Assembly (NCBI GenBank): GCA_017403155.1
Contig: JAFQOP010000018.1
Location: 1 to 39,778 of the forward strand
Origin: Clostridia bacterium
GTDB taxonomy: Bacteria > Bacillota > Clostridia > Oscillospirales > CAG-272
Direction: 5' to 3'
DNA length: 39,778 bases
Shown piece after piece: positions 23,627 through 29,945 of this stretch. The position numbers and the translations under genes were made by a program. Within the stretch, counting starts at the first letter, position 1. The number at the start of each line of letters is the position of its first letter. The notes under the pieces are model-generated. The model did no database searches. It was not told the origin of the DNA and was given only the letters and a program-made list of their open reading frames with translations.

Positions 23627-24421
23627 TTATTTTTCTCTCCTTAACGCAAGGGGGGAGGTGCCGTATCTCGCCTTGAATTCGCGGTTGAAGTGGGACTGGG
23701 TGTTGTAGCCGCACGTCTCGGAAATCTCGAGAATGGGATAGGAGGTTGAGAGGATGAGCTTTTTCGCATAGCGTAGCCTCTTTTCCCTTATATATTCCTT
23801 AAAGGTTTTGCCCGTATATTCCTTGAATATTTTACAGAAGTATCTCTCGTTCAGCATAACGTGCGCCGCCACCTCGCCGAGCGTCGGACAATCCTTGAAA
23901 TGCTCCTCGATATACAAAAGAGCGCGCTGAATATCGGGCGCCGCCTCCCTTGCCTCGATTTCGTTCTCCTTTAAGGTGTCAAGGAGGAGGCAAAGAATTG
24001 CCTCGACTATGCGCTGCCTCGCCTCCTCGCGCGGCTTTGTGCTCCCCGAGATGCAAAGAAGCACCGAGTGCAGTGCCTCGACGGAGCAGAGGGTATCCTC
24101 GGATAGGACAAACGAGCGTCTGCCTCCCTCGGCAATGCTGCGCAGCAGCGGCGAGCAAACGTCGTCGCCGTAGAACTGTATATTAAGTATGTCAAGCTGT
24201 GAGTCGGTGGGATATTCGTGCAGGTCCTCGGGCGTCATAAAATAAGCCTTGCCCCGCCTTGCCGTCTCGTCCTTGCCGTTTATTGCGGTGAGAGCCTCGC
24301 CGCCCGTGATAATATCAAGCTCATAGAAATCGTGCGCGTGCAGGGAGCAATCACAAAAGCACGCCGTTGCCTTTGCGCTGATGCCCTGATTGCTTTCCTT
24401 TTGTGCGAGCCTCGCCTTCAT
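23627..24421 (-). CDS. AraC-family transcriptional regulator
   Basis: 264 residues. N-terminal cupin-type sensor (LHAHDFYELDIITGGEALTA, then GKAYFMTPEDLHEY), C-terminal double helix-turn-helix (PTLGEVAAHVMLNERYFCKI and ILEISETCGYNTQSHFNREF). It is divergent from the GH130 gene and lies just upstream of the DUF2264 operon on the same strand, so it could control either or both. A sugar ligand is probable but unknown. The ATG at 24421 has AAAGGCGG upstream. Confidence 0.88.
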   Translation of the reverse strand: MKARLAQKESNQGISAKATACFCDCSLHAHDFYELDIITGGEALTAINGKDETARRGKAYFMTPEDLHEYPTDSQLDILNIQFYGDDVCSPLLRSIAEGGRRSFVLSEDTLCSVEALHSVLLCISGSTKPREEARQRIVEAILCLLLDTLKENEIEAREAAPDIQRALLYIEEHFKDCPTLGEVAAHVMLNERYFCKIFKEYTGKTFKEYIREKRLRYAKKLILSTSYPILEISETCGYNTQSHFNREFKARYGTSPLALRREK

Positions 24422-24448
24422 CGGGGTGTCCGCCTTTCGTTTTTCTTT

Positions 24449-24477
24449 ATTTTACTCCCTTTTATCTCTTTTGTAAA
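24449..24477 (-). promoter_or_regulatory. Sigma-A promoter of the second AraC gene
   Basis: Minus strand TTTACA (24472-24477), 17-bp spacer, TAAAAT (24449-24454). Confidence 0.75.
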
Positions 24478-24482
24478 TAAGA

Positions 24483-24533
24483 AATTCACAAAAAAGTGAA
24501 ATTTTGCATACTTTCTGTGAATGCAGATATATA
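24483..24533 (+). promoter_or_regulatory. Possible operator and promoter of GH130
   Basis: A palindrome TTCAC-N6-GTGAA (about 24485-24500) lies between the divergent promoters and may bind the AraC regulator. A plausible promoter follows: TTGCAT (24504-24509), 18-bp spacer, TATATA (24528-24533). Confidence 0.45.
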
Positions 24534-24584
24534 AATATACCCTTGTGGGTGGTAGAATAAAATAAAAACACCTAGGAGGCAGCT

Positions 24585-25655
24585 ATGGCAGAGTGGAGTC
24601 CAAAATTAAACGGAGCAAAATGTATAAGAAAGCTCGACAAGCCGATTTTGACAGCGGCAGATATTCCGTATAAGGCGCAGTTTGTGTTCAATGCGGGTGT
24701 TGCAAAAATCAAGGGTAAGTACGTTATGATTTTCAGAAACGATTATGACTTTGACCTTTCCTGCTACCCGAGGAGCTGGGGCGACAACCGCGGCATCTCT
24801 GTCGGTATTGCAGTGAGCGACAACGGTGTTGACGGCTGGCAGGTGCACGAGAAGCCCCTCGTCAACATGAAGTGGGCGAGGGGAGACAAAACCCCCGGCT
24901 ACGACCTTCTTGGCAGAGATTTCCCCGATTATCCCGACATTCTCCGCCTCTACGACCCGAGAATTATCCCGATGGAGGATGCGATTTACCTCTGCCTTGC
25001 TATGGATACCGTCCATGGACTGCGCGGCTGCATAGCAAGACTCAAGGACACCCTTGACGACTTTGAAATAATATCGGCATCCGTGCCCGACAACCGAAAT
25101 ATGGTGCTTTTCCCCGAGAGGATTGGCGGCTATTATCTCCGCCTTGAGCGCCCTTTTCCCGTGTACAGCCGAGGTAAGGACCGATTTGACATCTGGCTTT
25201 CCAAGTCCCCCGACCTGAGGTTCTGGGGAGAGTCTAAGCTCGTCCTCGGTGTGGAGGACGTGCCCTATGCCAACGACAAGATAGGACCTGCGGCACCCCC
25301 CGTAAGGACGGAGCACGGCTGGCTGACCCTCTTCCACGCAGTGGATAAGGAAACGGAGGGCAGGGGACAGACCGAGTGGGACCTTCTGTGGAACAAGAGA
25401 TACACCGCAGGTGTTATGCTCCTCGACCTCGAGGACCCCTCGAAGGTTATAGGTATGTCAAAGGAGCCCCTTATCGTGCCCGATATGCCGTATGAGCGCG
25501 ACGAGGGCTTCAGACAGAACGTCATTTTCCCGGGAGGTATGATAGTCGAGCCCGACGGAGAGGTAAAGATATACTACGGCGCCGCCGACTCGGTTGAGTG
25601 CGTTGCCTTCTCGACGGTTGACGAGCTCGTTGCCCTCTGTAAGGACAAGAAGTAA
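24585..25655 (+). CDS. GH130 family mannoside phosphorylase/mannosidase-like
   Basis: 356 residues, a single five-bladed beta-propeller. GH130 signatures: FVFNAGVAKIKGKYVMIFRN (33-52), the catalytic Asp in RLYDPRI (D124), NDKIGPAAPPVRTEHGWL, and IKIYYGAADSVECVA at the end. GH130 enzymes phosphorolyse or hydrolyse beta-mannosides such as mannosyl-N-acetylglucosamine of N-glycans or beta-1,2/1,4-mannobiose; subfamily cannot be fixed by eye. No signal peptide. Single-gene unit ending at its own terminator, divergent from an AraC regulator. RBS TAGGAGG. Confidence 0.88.
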   Translation: MAEWSPKLNGAKCIRKLDKPILTAADIPYKAQFVFNAGVAKIKGKYVMIFRNDYDFDLSCYPRSWGDNRGISVGIAVSDNGVDGWQVHEKPLVNMKWARGDKTPGYDLLGRDFPDYPDILRLYDPRIIPMEDAIYLCLAMDTVHGLRGCIARLKDTLDDFEIISASVPDNRNMVLFPERIGGYYLRLERPFPVYSRGKDRFDIWLSKSPDLRFWGESKLVLGVEDVPYANDKIGPAAPPVRTEHGWLTLFHAVDKETEGRGQTEWDLLWNKRYTAGVMLLDLEDPSKVIGMSKEPLIVPDMPYERDEGFRQNVIFPGGMIVEPDGEVKIYYGAADSVECVAFSTVDELVALCKDKK

Positions 25656-25690
25656 AAATACCGGCATACGGCAGGCAAACCGCCTCCTGC

Positions 25691-25716
25691 AAGGCTCCCC
25701 TTTGGGGAGCCTTTTC
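25691..25716 (+). terminator. Terminator of GH130
   Basis: AGGCTCCCC (25692-25700), TTT loop, GGGGAGCCT (25704-25712), then TTTCT. Confidence 0.85.
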
Positions 25717-25729
25717 TACCTCCTCTCCG

Positions 25730-26005
25730 TCACCTGCATCTATACCCCTCCTTATTATCTACGGTGCATTTCTCGATAAGCCCCTTCTCCTTCAGCGAGC
25801 TTAGCGCGCGACTTGCAGTGCTCGTCGACACTCCGCAGGACGCGGCAAGATGACTCTGTGAGCCCCAGTATAATCCACCCTTCCCGGTGGTAAAGGAAAA
25901 CAGAAACGCAAAGACGAGCAGCTCTGAGCCCCTCAGCCCGAATACCTGTGTCATGCATCCGTGTATCAGAAAGTCGGAATGTGCCTTTACTCTTTTCTTA
26001 ACCAT
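25730..26005 (-). CDS. Winged-helix DNA-binding protein (HTH_36-like)
   Basis: 91 residues. LRGSELLVFAFLFSFTTGKG, GLYWGSQSHLAASCGVSTST and ASRALSSLKEKGLIEKCTVD form a winged helix like the HTH_36 domain at the N-terminus of replication-initiation and plasmid/ICE proteins of Firmicutes; the short C-terminal end (NKEGYRCR) means it is only that domain. The ATG at 26005 is preceded by GGAGGATA. Upstream of it, 330 bases away, lie 22-bp direct repeats that could be its binding sites. It may be a replicon-derived remnant or a small regulator. Confidence 0.7.
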   Translation of the reverse strand: MVKKRVKAHSDFLIHGCMTQVFGLRGSELLVFAFLFSFTTGKGGLYWGSQSHLAASCGVSTSTASRALSSLKEKGLIEKCTVDNKEGYRCR

Positions 26006-26332
26006 TTTGTTATATCCTCCGTTTGTTGCTGTGAGACTATTGTAGCACAGAGCATAGGAAAAGTAAGTAAAGCACCCCTCCAAACCTTTGACAAATTCTG
26101 TGCACCCCTTTGTTGCACAATAAACAAAAAATGCCCACCGCGGAGGAGGGCAGGGCGGACGGACGTCAAAAAGGGAGGAGCAGGCTTGTGAAAGGTGAAC
26201 AAAACGGAGCTGCTGCAGGGTAGCCTTGAGCGCACCTCTCCCACAACACCCTCACTCACACCACGCGCGCGCGTCGCGCTAATAAGTGGGAGTTAATTAT
26301 TGTTTAACTTTTTTATCATTTTATTATTGTTG
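26006..26332. other. Non-coding region upstream of the winged-helix gene
   Basis: No gene with a ribosome binding site is seen. It contains a G+C-rich patch (about 26135-26280, with an alternating CGCGCGCG stretch) and then an AT-rich patch (26290-26330), a mix of the sort found beside replication origins. Confidence 0.4.
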
Positions 26333-26437
26333 CTCAAAATGATAAAGGTATATGCTCAAAATGATAAAGGTACATACTCAAAATGATAAAGGGGTATGCC
26401 CAAATTGGGGTAGGGGTATAGTCAAAATGGGACACCG
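26333..26437 (+). repeat. 22-bp iteron-like direct repeats
   Basis: Units beginning CTCAAAATGATAAAGG start at 26333, 26355 and 26377; degenerate units start at 26400 (CCAAATTGGGGTAGGGGTAT) and 26422 (TCAAAATGGGA). Spacing is 22-23 bp, close to two DNA turns, so the sites lie on one face. They sit next to an AT-rich stretch and upstream of the winged-helix gene. Iterons of a replication origin or stacked operators are both possible. Confidence 0.75.
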
Positions 26438-26519
26438 CACGGGCAAAGCCAAACGGCGAAAATCCGCCTTTTAACCCGTCGATTGCAGGTGAGGAGCACC
26501 CAAAACAAAAAGGGGCGGA

Positions 26520-26936
26520 TTACTCCAACCCCTTGTCCATATTCTTTTCCTTGATAACGAGCTTTGTTCCCTCAAAGAAGGTGTCAATCATGCCGAGTGT
26601 ATATTCATCGGTGCTTCCCTCGCGGTATTCGAGGAGGGCATCGTCGCAGTAGCCGAGCGTTATGTGGCATCTCACGGTTGTGTGACTCGGCAGCTCCAGC
26701 GCAACGGTCTGACCGGGGTAGGCATATGCGAGCACGCGACCCGTCTCCTCATTCCAGAAGGTGAAGCGCATGGATTCGTCAAGAGCCTCCTCCTTGCCTC
26801 CAAAGACACGGGCGCAGGAATTCACGTGTATATTTACCGTATTTAAATGGTTTTTAATCGGTGCGCCACAAAGCACGCAGACCTTCTCCTTTGATGAAAC
26901 AAGTCCGCCGCACTCAGAGCACTTTATATAAGGCAT
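26520..26936 (-). CDS. Zinc-ribbon protein of unknown function
   Basis: 138 residues. The N-terminal zinc ribbon (IKCSECGG...VCVLCGAP: two C-x2-C pairs at about 6-9 and 19-22) is followed by a beta-rich domain (~28-125) with YAYPGQTVALELPSHT. I do not recognise the second domain. The ATG at 26936 has GGAGG upstream and lies behind leader RNA copy 2, the same arrangement as the SHOCT-type gene at 13177. That shared leader is the main clue to a common, perhaps stress- or envelope-related, role. Confidence 0.65.
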   Translation of the reverse strand: MPYIKCSECGGLVSSKEKVCVLCGAPIKNHLNTVNIHVNSCARVFGGKEEALDESMRFTFWNEETGRVLAYAYPGQTVALELPSHTTVRCHITLGYCDDALLEYREGSTDEYTLGMIDTFFEGTKLVIKEKNMDKGLE

Positions 26937-26959
26937 AAAAATCGCTTCCTCCGTTAAAT

Positions 26960-27129
26960 AAAAAAGTGCGCCAACCGAGGTCGACGCACAGAAAACGCCG
27001 TCCTCCAATTGTCGCCAAACAAAATAACCAGCCACACCACTCTTGTGAGAGTATGTAGAAAGGGAGTGTGCGTTTTTAACGAAAAAAGCACCCTCTCGAG
27101 AGTAATATGGCTATAAAATTTTGTTTGGC
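26960..27129 (-). ncRNA. Structured leader RNA with terminator, copy 2
   Basis: Begins with GCCAAACAAAAT at the expected +1 (27129) and pairs with ATTTTGTTTGGC, whose reverse complement is at 27013-27024. A long inner helix (AGCCATATTACTC with GAGTGGTGTGGCT) and a GTGC/GCAC hairpin fill the interior, unlike copy 1. The distal part matches copy 1: GGCGACAATTGGAG, GCGTTTT, then a terminator with arms GTGCG/CGCAC and a T run (26960-26989). CAATTG-AGG can pair with CCTCGGTTG in the terminator loop, as in copy 1 with compensating changes. Confidence 0.65.
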
Positions 27130-27135
27130 AAGACT

Positions 27136-27164
27136 ATTTTATCATAAAACGCAGGATTTGTAAA
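27136..27164 (-). promoter_or_regulatory. Sigma-A promoter of leader RNA copy 2
   Basis: Minus strand TTTACA (27159-27164), 17-bp spacer, TAAAAT (27136-27141); +1 falls on the G of GCCAAAC, exactly as in copy 1. Confidence 0.8.
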
Positions 27165-27185
27165 TAGGAATAGAAAATCTTTTAA

Positions 27186-27221
27186 AAAAGGCGAGCGGAC
27201 AAAATTCCGCTCGCCTTTTTA
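27186..27221 (-). terminator. Terminator after the small ORF
   Basis: GGCGAGCGGA (27190-27199) pairs with TCCGCTCGCC (27206-27215), with A and T runs outside, so it can work in both directions. Confidence 0.85.
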
Positions 27222-27416
27222 TCACTGTCTTGCGTCGACAACCTCGCAGTAGCTGACGCTACAGTTGTCAACGAGATAATTGTGAAGTGCCTCCGCTATG
27301 GTCTTGGAGGGGAAGGAGGCTGCGCCATCAATAGTAGGGGAAAGCTCAACCTCATAATCTGAGTGGCTCTCATAGTAGCCCGCGCCTCCGTCGTGGATAA
27401 CGTATAAGTAGAACAT
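27222..27416 (-). CDS. Small hypothetical protein
   Basis: 64 residues, not recognised. Probably soluble and acidic, starting MFYLYVIHDGGAGYYESHSD and ending YCEVVDARQ. Supported as a real gene by a consensus promoter, an AAAGGA site before the ATG, and a terminator at the stop codon. Confidence 0.65.
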   Translation of the reverse strand: MFYLYVIHDGGAGYYESHSDYEVELSPTIDGAASFPSKTIAEALHNYLVDNCSVSYCEVVDARQ

Positions 27417-27448
27417 AGTATGTAAATCCTTTCTGCTTTTATAAGCAA

Positions 27449-27477
27449 ATTATATCAGATATGACTTTTTTTGTCAA
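27449..27477 (-). promoter_or_regulatory. Sigma-A promoter of the small ORF
   Basis: Minus strand TTGACA (27472-27477), 17-bp spacer, TATAAT (27449-27454): a perfect consensus. Confidence 0.88.
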
Positions 27478-27488
27478 TGTATTTTTCG

Positions 27489-28856
27489 TTATTTTCCGTC
27501 CTCGGAGTAGGGGTTTTCGGGGTAGACGCGCACGTAGTCGATAAGCATCTGGCACGGAAGGGCGTCTATGGACTCCTCTGTGCCCGAGCCTGCCCACGTA
27601 GCGCCCTCAACCGAGAGAATTATGTATCCGTCCAGGGGGCAGGGGTCGCACTCCTCGGCAGAAGCACTCCACACGACCGCACCGTCGATAAAGAAGGTGT
27701 AGCCCTCCTCGGTTCGCTCCACGGCAAAGGTGTGGTAGTTTCCGTCGTAGATATCAACGTCGTACATAGTGCCCGAGGTCACCGAGGTGAGCCCCTCACC
27801 GTAGCCGTCGAAGTGGAGCGCGTTGTTGTAGCCTCCCTTTTCGTTTCGTATCGACTCGATTATATCTATCTCAATTCCGTCGGCGGCAGAGCCGTCGGGA
27901 GCTACGTGCATATCTCCGCATATAAGCCAGAACGCACCCCAGATACCCTTGCACACGGGGAAGCGTATGCGCGCCTCATAGTATCCGTAGCCGCCCGAAA
28001 AGAGACCCTGGGTTCTTACGGAGCCGCAGACAACGCGCCCCTTTACCTCGTCCCATCTCGCACCGAGGACAAGATTGCCCTCACCGTCCAGGCTCGTCAT
28101 ACCGTCGTCCCACACGCTGTCGCCGCCTGCGCGCTCCCACTCGGGGGAGAGCTCCCAGTTCTCGGAGTTGAGCTCCGTTCCGTCAAAGTTATCCTCAAAC
28201 AGCGGCTCAAGCGGAGGAGTGTTCTCGCTCTCCTTGGCACCGCAGGGGCACGCGTGCTCTCTTGTGCCGCCCTCGAGGTAGGTCGGCTCCTTTGTCACAG
28301 TCCAATCGCCCCACGCGTGACCGGGGGAGGGCAGAGTGTCCTCATCCTCCTCGCCGCACTCGCACCTGCGCACTCTGAGTCCGTCCTCGGTGCAGCTCGG
28401 CTCATCCACCGTTACCCACTTACCGAAGGAGTGCCCGGGTGCAGGGGTCGTAGCTCGCTCTCGCTCACCGCACGCGCACTCGCGCACGCTGATGCCGTCG
28501 TTCGTGCAGTCGACCTCTCTGACAGTCTCCCACTCACCGAAGGTGTGACCGAGCGGAGCAAGGTCCTCCTCCTCGCGCTCACCGCATGCGCACTCGCGCG
28601 CTCTCTCCCCCCACATGGTGCAGCTTGCCGCTTCTATAACCTCCCACTCGCCAAAGCTGTGGGCAGCCTTTTCTACCTCGCGCTCCTCGCGCTCGCCGCA
28701 CTCGCATACGCGCGCGTCGAGTCCCGTCCTTGTGCACGTGGCGTCCCTTTCGGTCTGCCACTCTCCCCATTCGTGAGTGTGCTCGCCACCGCCGCACGCG
28801 GTGAGAATGAAGAGAAGCGCCGCGAGCAGGGAAATAATCAGAATAGCTTTTTTCAT
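27489..28856 (-). CDS. GH16 lipoprotein with five cysteine repeats
   Basis: 455 residues. A lipoprotein signal peptide ends in the lipobox LTAC (C21), so the protein is anchored outside the membrane. Residues ~28-217 are five tandem 38-residue repeats of the form H-x-F/W-G-x-W ... C-T-x-x-G ... R-x-C-x-C-G; the fifth lacks the first cysteine. A GH16 beta-jelly-roll domain follows, with EDNFDGTELNSENW, YYEARIRFP and the catalytic EIDIIE motif (Glu ~328 and ~333). It probably cleaves beta-glucans or a related galactan outside the cell, the repeats serving as cell-wall spacer or binding stalk. It has its own promoter and a long structured leader. The ATG at 28856 fits the signal peptide; an earlier ATG in frame does not. 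Confidence 0.88.
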   Translation of the reverse strand: MKKAILIISLLAALLFILTACGGGEHTHEWGEWQTERDATCTRTGLDARVCECGEREEREVEKAAHSFGEWEVIEAASCTMWGERARECACGEREEEDLAPLGHTFGEWETVREVDCTNDGISVRECACGERERATTPAPGHSFGKWVTVDEPSCTEDGLRVRRCECGEEDEDTLPSPGHAWGDWTVTKEPTYLEGGTREHACPCGAKESENTPPLEPLFEDNFDGTELNSENWELSPEWERAGGDSVWDDGMTSLDGEGNLVLGARWDEVKGRVVCGSVRTQGLFSGGYGYYEARIRFPVCKGIWGAFWLICGDMHVAPDGSAADGIEIDIIESIRNEKGGYNNALHFDGYGEGLTSVTSGTMYDVDIYDGNYHTFAVERTEEGYTFFIDGAVVWSASAEECDPCPLDGYIILSVEGATWAGSGTEESIDALPCQMLIDYVRVYPENPYSEDGK

Positions 28857-29025
28857 TTTAATCTCCATTCTGTCGCCCGAAGGCGACAGCACAAATGCTT
28901 AATAAATTTTCGGAACCGCCTTGGCGGCTATTCGGAATAAGGCTCCGAATGGCGAAAATTTGCGCGTGAATTAACCAAGGGCTCGACCATCACATTGTAA
29001 TAATTCACGCTAGTGCTCCATGGTT
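28857..29025 (-). promoter_or_regulatory. Structured 5' leader of the GH16 gene (possible riboswitch-like element)
   Basis: About 170 bases between +1 and the ATG. From the 5' end: GCGTGAATT/AATTCACGC (29002-29010 with 28964-28972) is crossed by AACCA/TGGTT (29021-29025 with 28973-28977), an H-type pseudoknot. Next is a three-way junction closed by AAATTTTCG/CGAAAATTT (28904-28912, 28953-28961) with arms CCGCC/GGCGG and ATTCGGA/TCCGAAT. Last is a stable hairpin CTGTCGCC/GGCGACAG (28870-28889) next to the RBS. I do not recognise a known family. Confidence 0.55.
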
Positions 29026-29032
29026 TTTATAT

Positions 29033-29061
29033 ATTTTACCACACACTTTAAATAAAGTAAA
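29033..29061 (-). promoter_or_regulatory. Sigma-A promoter of the GH16 gene
   Basis: Minus strand TTTACT (29056-29061), 17-bp spacer, TAAAAT (29033-29038). Confidence 0.7.
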
Positions 29062-29071
29062 TACAAAAAAG

Positions 29072-29100
29072 TTGACTAACTCCGAAAAAAGTGATAAAAT
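29072..29100 (+). promoter_or_regulatory. Sigma-A promoter of the membrane protein gene
   Basis: TTGACT (29072-29077), 17-bp spacer, TAAAAT (29095-29100), about 50 bases before the ATG. Confidence 0.75.
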
Positions 29101-29152
29101 GAGAAGAAAAAGCTCGAAATGCTCGGGTAATATGGGATAATAGGAGATAAAA

Positions 29153-29689
29153 ATGGAAGAAAATCAGTCACCGTATTATGCCGAATTTGTATATGAAAAA
29201 AGGGCGGAGGGTAAATTGCGCCTCGCAAAGCATCTGCTCGTTTTCGGCTACGTATTGTTTGCCCTTTTGTATTTTCTCTTCTGCTACCTGACGAGGCTTA
29301 TACCCCTCTTTGCGATATATCCGATACTCGCGTGGATGCTCGTTTTCTTTACCTGGAGATACGTCAGATTTGACGTTTATTATGCCTTCAATCACGGAGA
29401 GATGGATTTCGGCAAGGTAAAGGTATCAAAGCGCGCCAAGCGCCGCAGCAGCTGCCTCAAGGTGTCGGTGAAGGATGCTATTCTCATAGCTCCCTATGCC
29501 GAGGTGGCTGCAAGCGAAGAATACGCCTCCGTGAGGCGCGTCTATGACTTCTCCTCTCACTCCTCATCACCCACAAGGCTCGGGATGATTATCCCGTCTG
29601 CTCGCGGCAGGGCGCTTGTAATCTTTGAGAGCTCTCCCGCCGCCGACAAGCTCATAAGACTCTATTGCAAAAACACAAGTGGAATATAA
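29153..29689 (+). CDS. Two-TM membrane protein of unknown function
   Basis: 178 residues. Two adjacent transmembrane helices (about 25-46 and 50-68), then a soluble beta-rich domain of ~105 residues beginning FDVYYAFNHGEMDFGKVKVS with a basic stretch (KRAKRRSS). It resembles small membrane proteins of unknown function common in Clostridia (possibly the DUF6106 group), but I am not certain of the family. Single-gene unit with its own promoter, RBS (TAGGAG) and terminator. Confidence 0.7.
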   Translation: MEENQSPYYAEFVYEKRAEGKLRLAKHLLVFGYVLFALLYFLFCYLTRLIPLFAIYPILAWMLVFFTWRYVRFDVYYAFNHGEMDFGKVKVSKRAKRRSSCLKVSVKDAILIAPYAEVAASEEYASVRRVYDFSSHSSSPTRLGMIIPSARGRALVIFESSPAADKLIRLYCKNTSGI

Positions 29690-29690
29690 A

Positions 29691-29727
29691 AAAGAACGAA
29701 GAGCGAAAGGCTCTTCGTTCTTTTTCG
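29691..29727 (+). terminator. Terminator of the membrane protein gene
   Basis: AAAGAACGAAGAGC (29691-29704), GAAAG loop, GCTCTTCGTTCTTT (29710-29723), then Ts and CGTTCGGT. The same CTTTTT-CGTTCGGT end recurs after the hairpin at 29879-29915. Confidence 0.85.
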
Positions 29728-29745
29728 TTCGGTAGGCATAAGCCG

Positions 29746-29778
29746 TTAGCGTGAGCCCTTTTGCATTATCTCGGGGAA
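29746..29778 (-). pseudogene. Orphan copy of the last 11 codons of the SGNH lipoprotein gene
   Basis: On the minus strand this reads FPEIMQKGSR-stop, identical in protein to the end of the gene at 29946 (29946-29978) with two synonymous base changes, and lies exactly 200 bp from it. Both copies adjoin a hairpin ending in CGTTCGGT. Probably what remains of a tandem second copy, or a duplication of the gene end. Confidence 0.8.
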
Positions 29779-29809
29779 ACAGCGAGAGGGAGAAAACGGC
29801 GATAGAACG

Positions 29810-29866
29810 AAAAAACTAATTTAATGGAGAAATTCGTAGAATTTCAACCTCAGATAAAATAAATTA
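29810..29866. repeat. Nested inverted repeat in the duplicated interval
   Basis: ACTAATTT near 29816 and AAATTAGT near 29859 form outer arms, with GAAATTC/GAATTTC around GTA inside. Found between the two copies of the SGNH gene end; may be a small palindromic insertion. Confidence 0.45.
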
Positions 29867-29878
29867 GTACAAATATCA

Positions 29879-29915
29879 AAAGAGGTACTACGTAAAAACG
29901 TAATACCTCTTTTTT
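29879..29915. terminator. Terminator after the SGNH lipoprotein gene
   Basis: AAGAGGTA and ACGT arms (from 29880) pair with ACGT and TACCTCTT, T-rich on both sides, about 30 bases behind the gene end. Confidence 0.75.
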
Positions 29916-29945
29916 CGTTCGGTTATGCCCAAAGGCGGAGGTAAC

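Noticed and set aside
27471-28940. 489-aa ORF on the plus strand opposite GH16
   Set aside because: Antisense shadow created by the repetitive G+C-rich repeats; the minus-strand frame has a lipobox, repeats and the GH16 catalytic motif.
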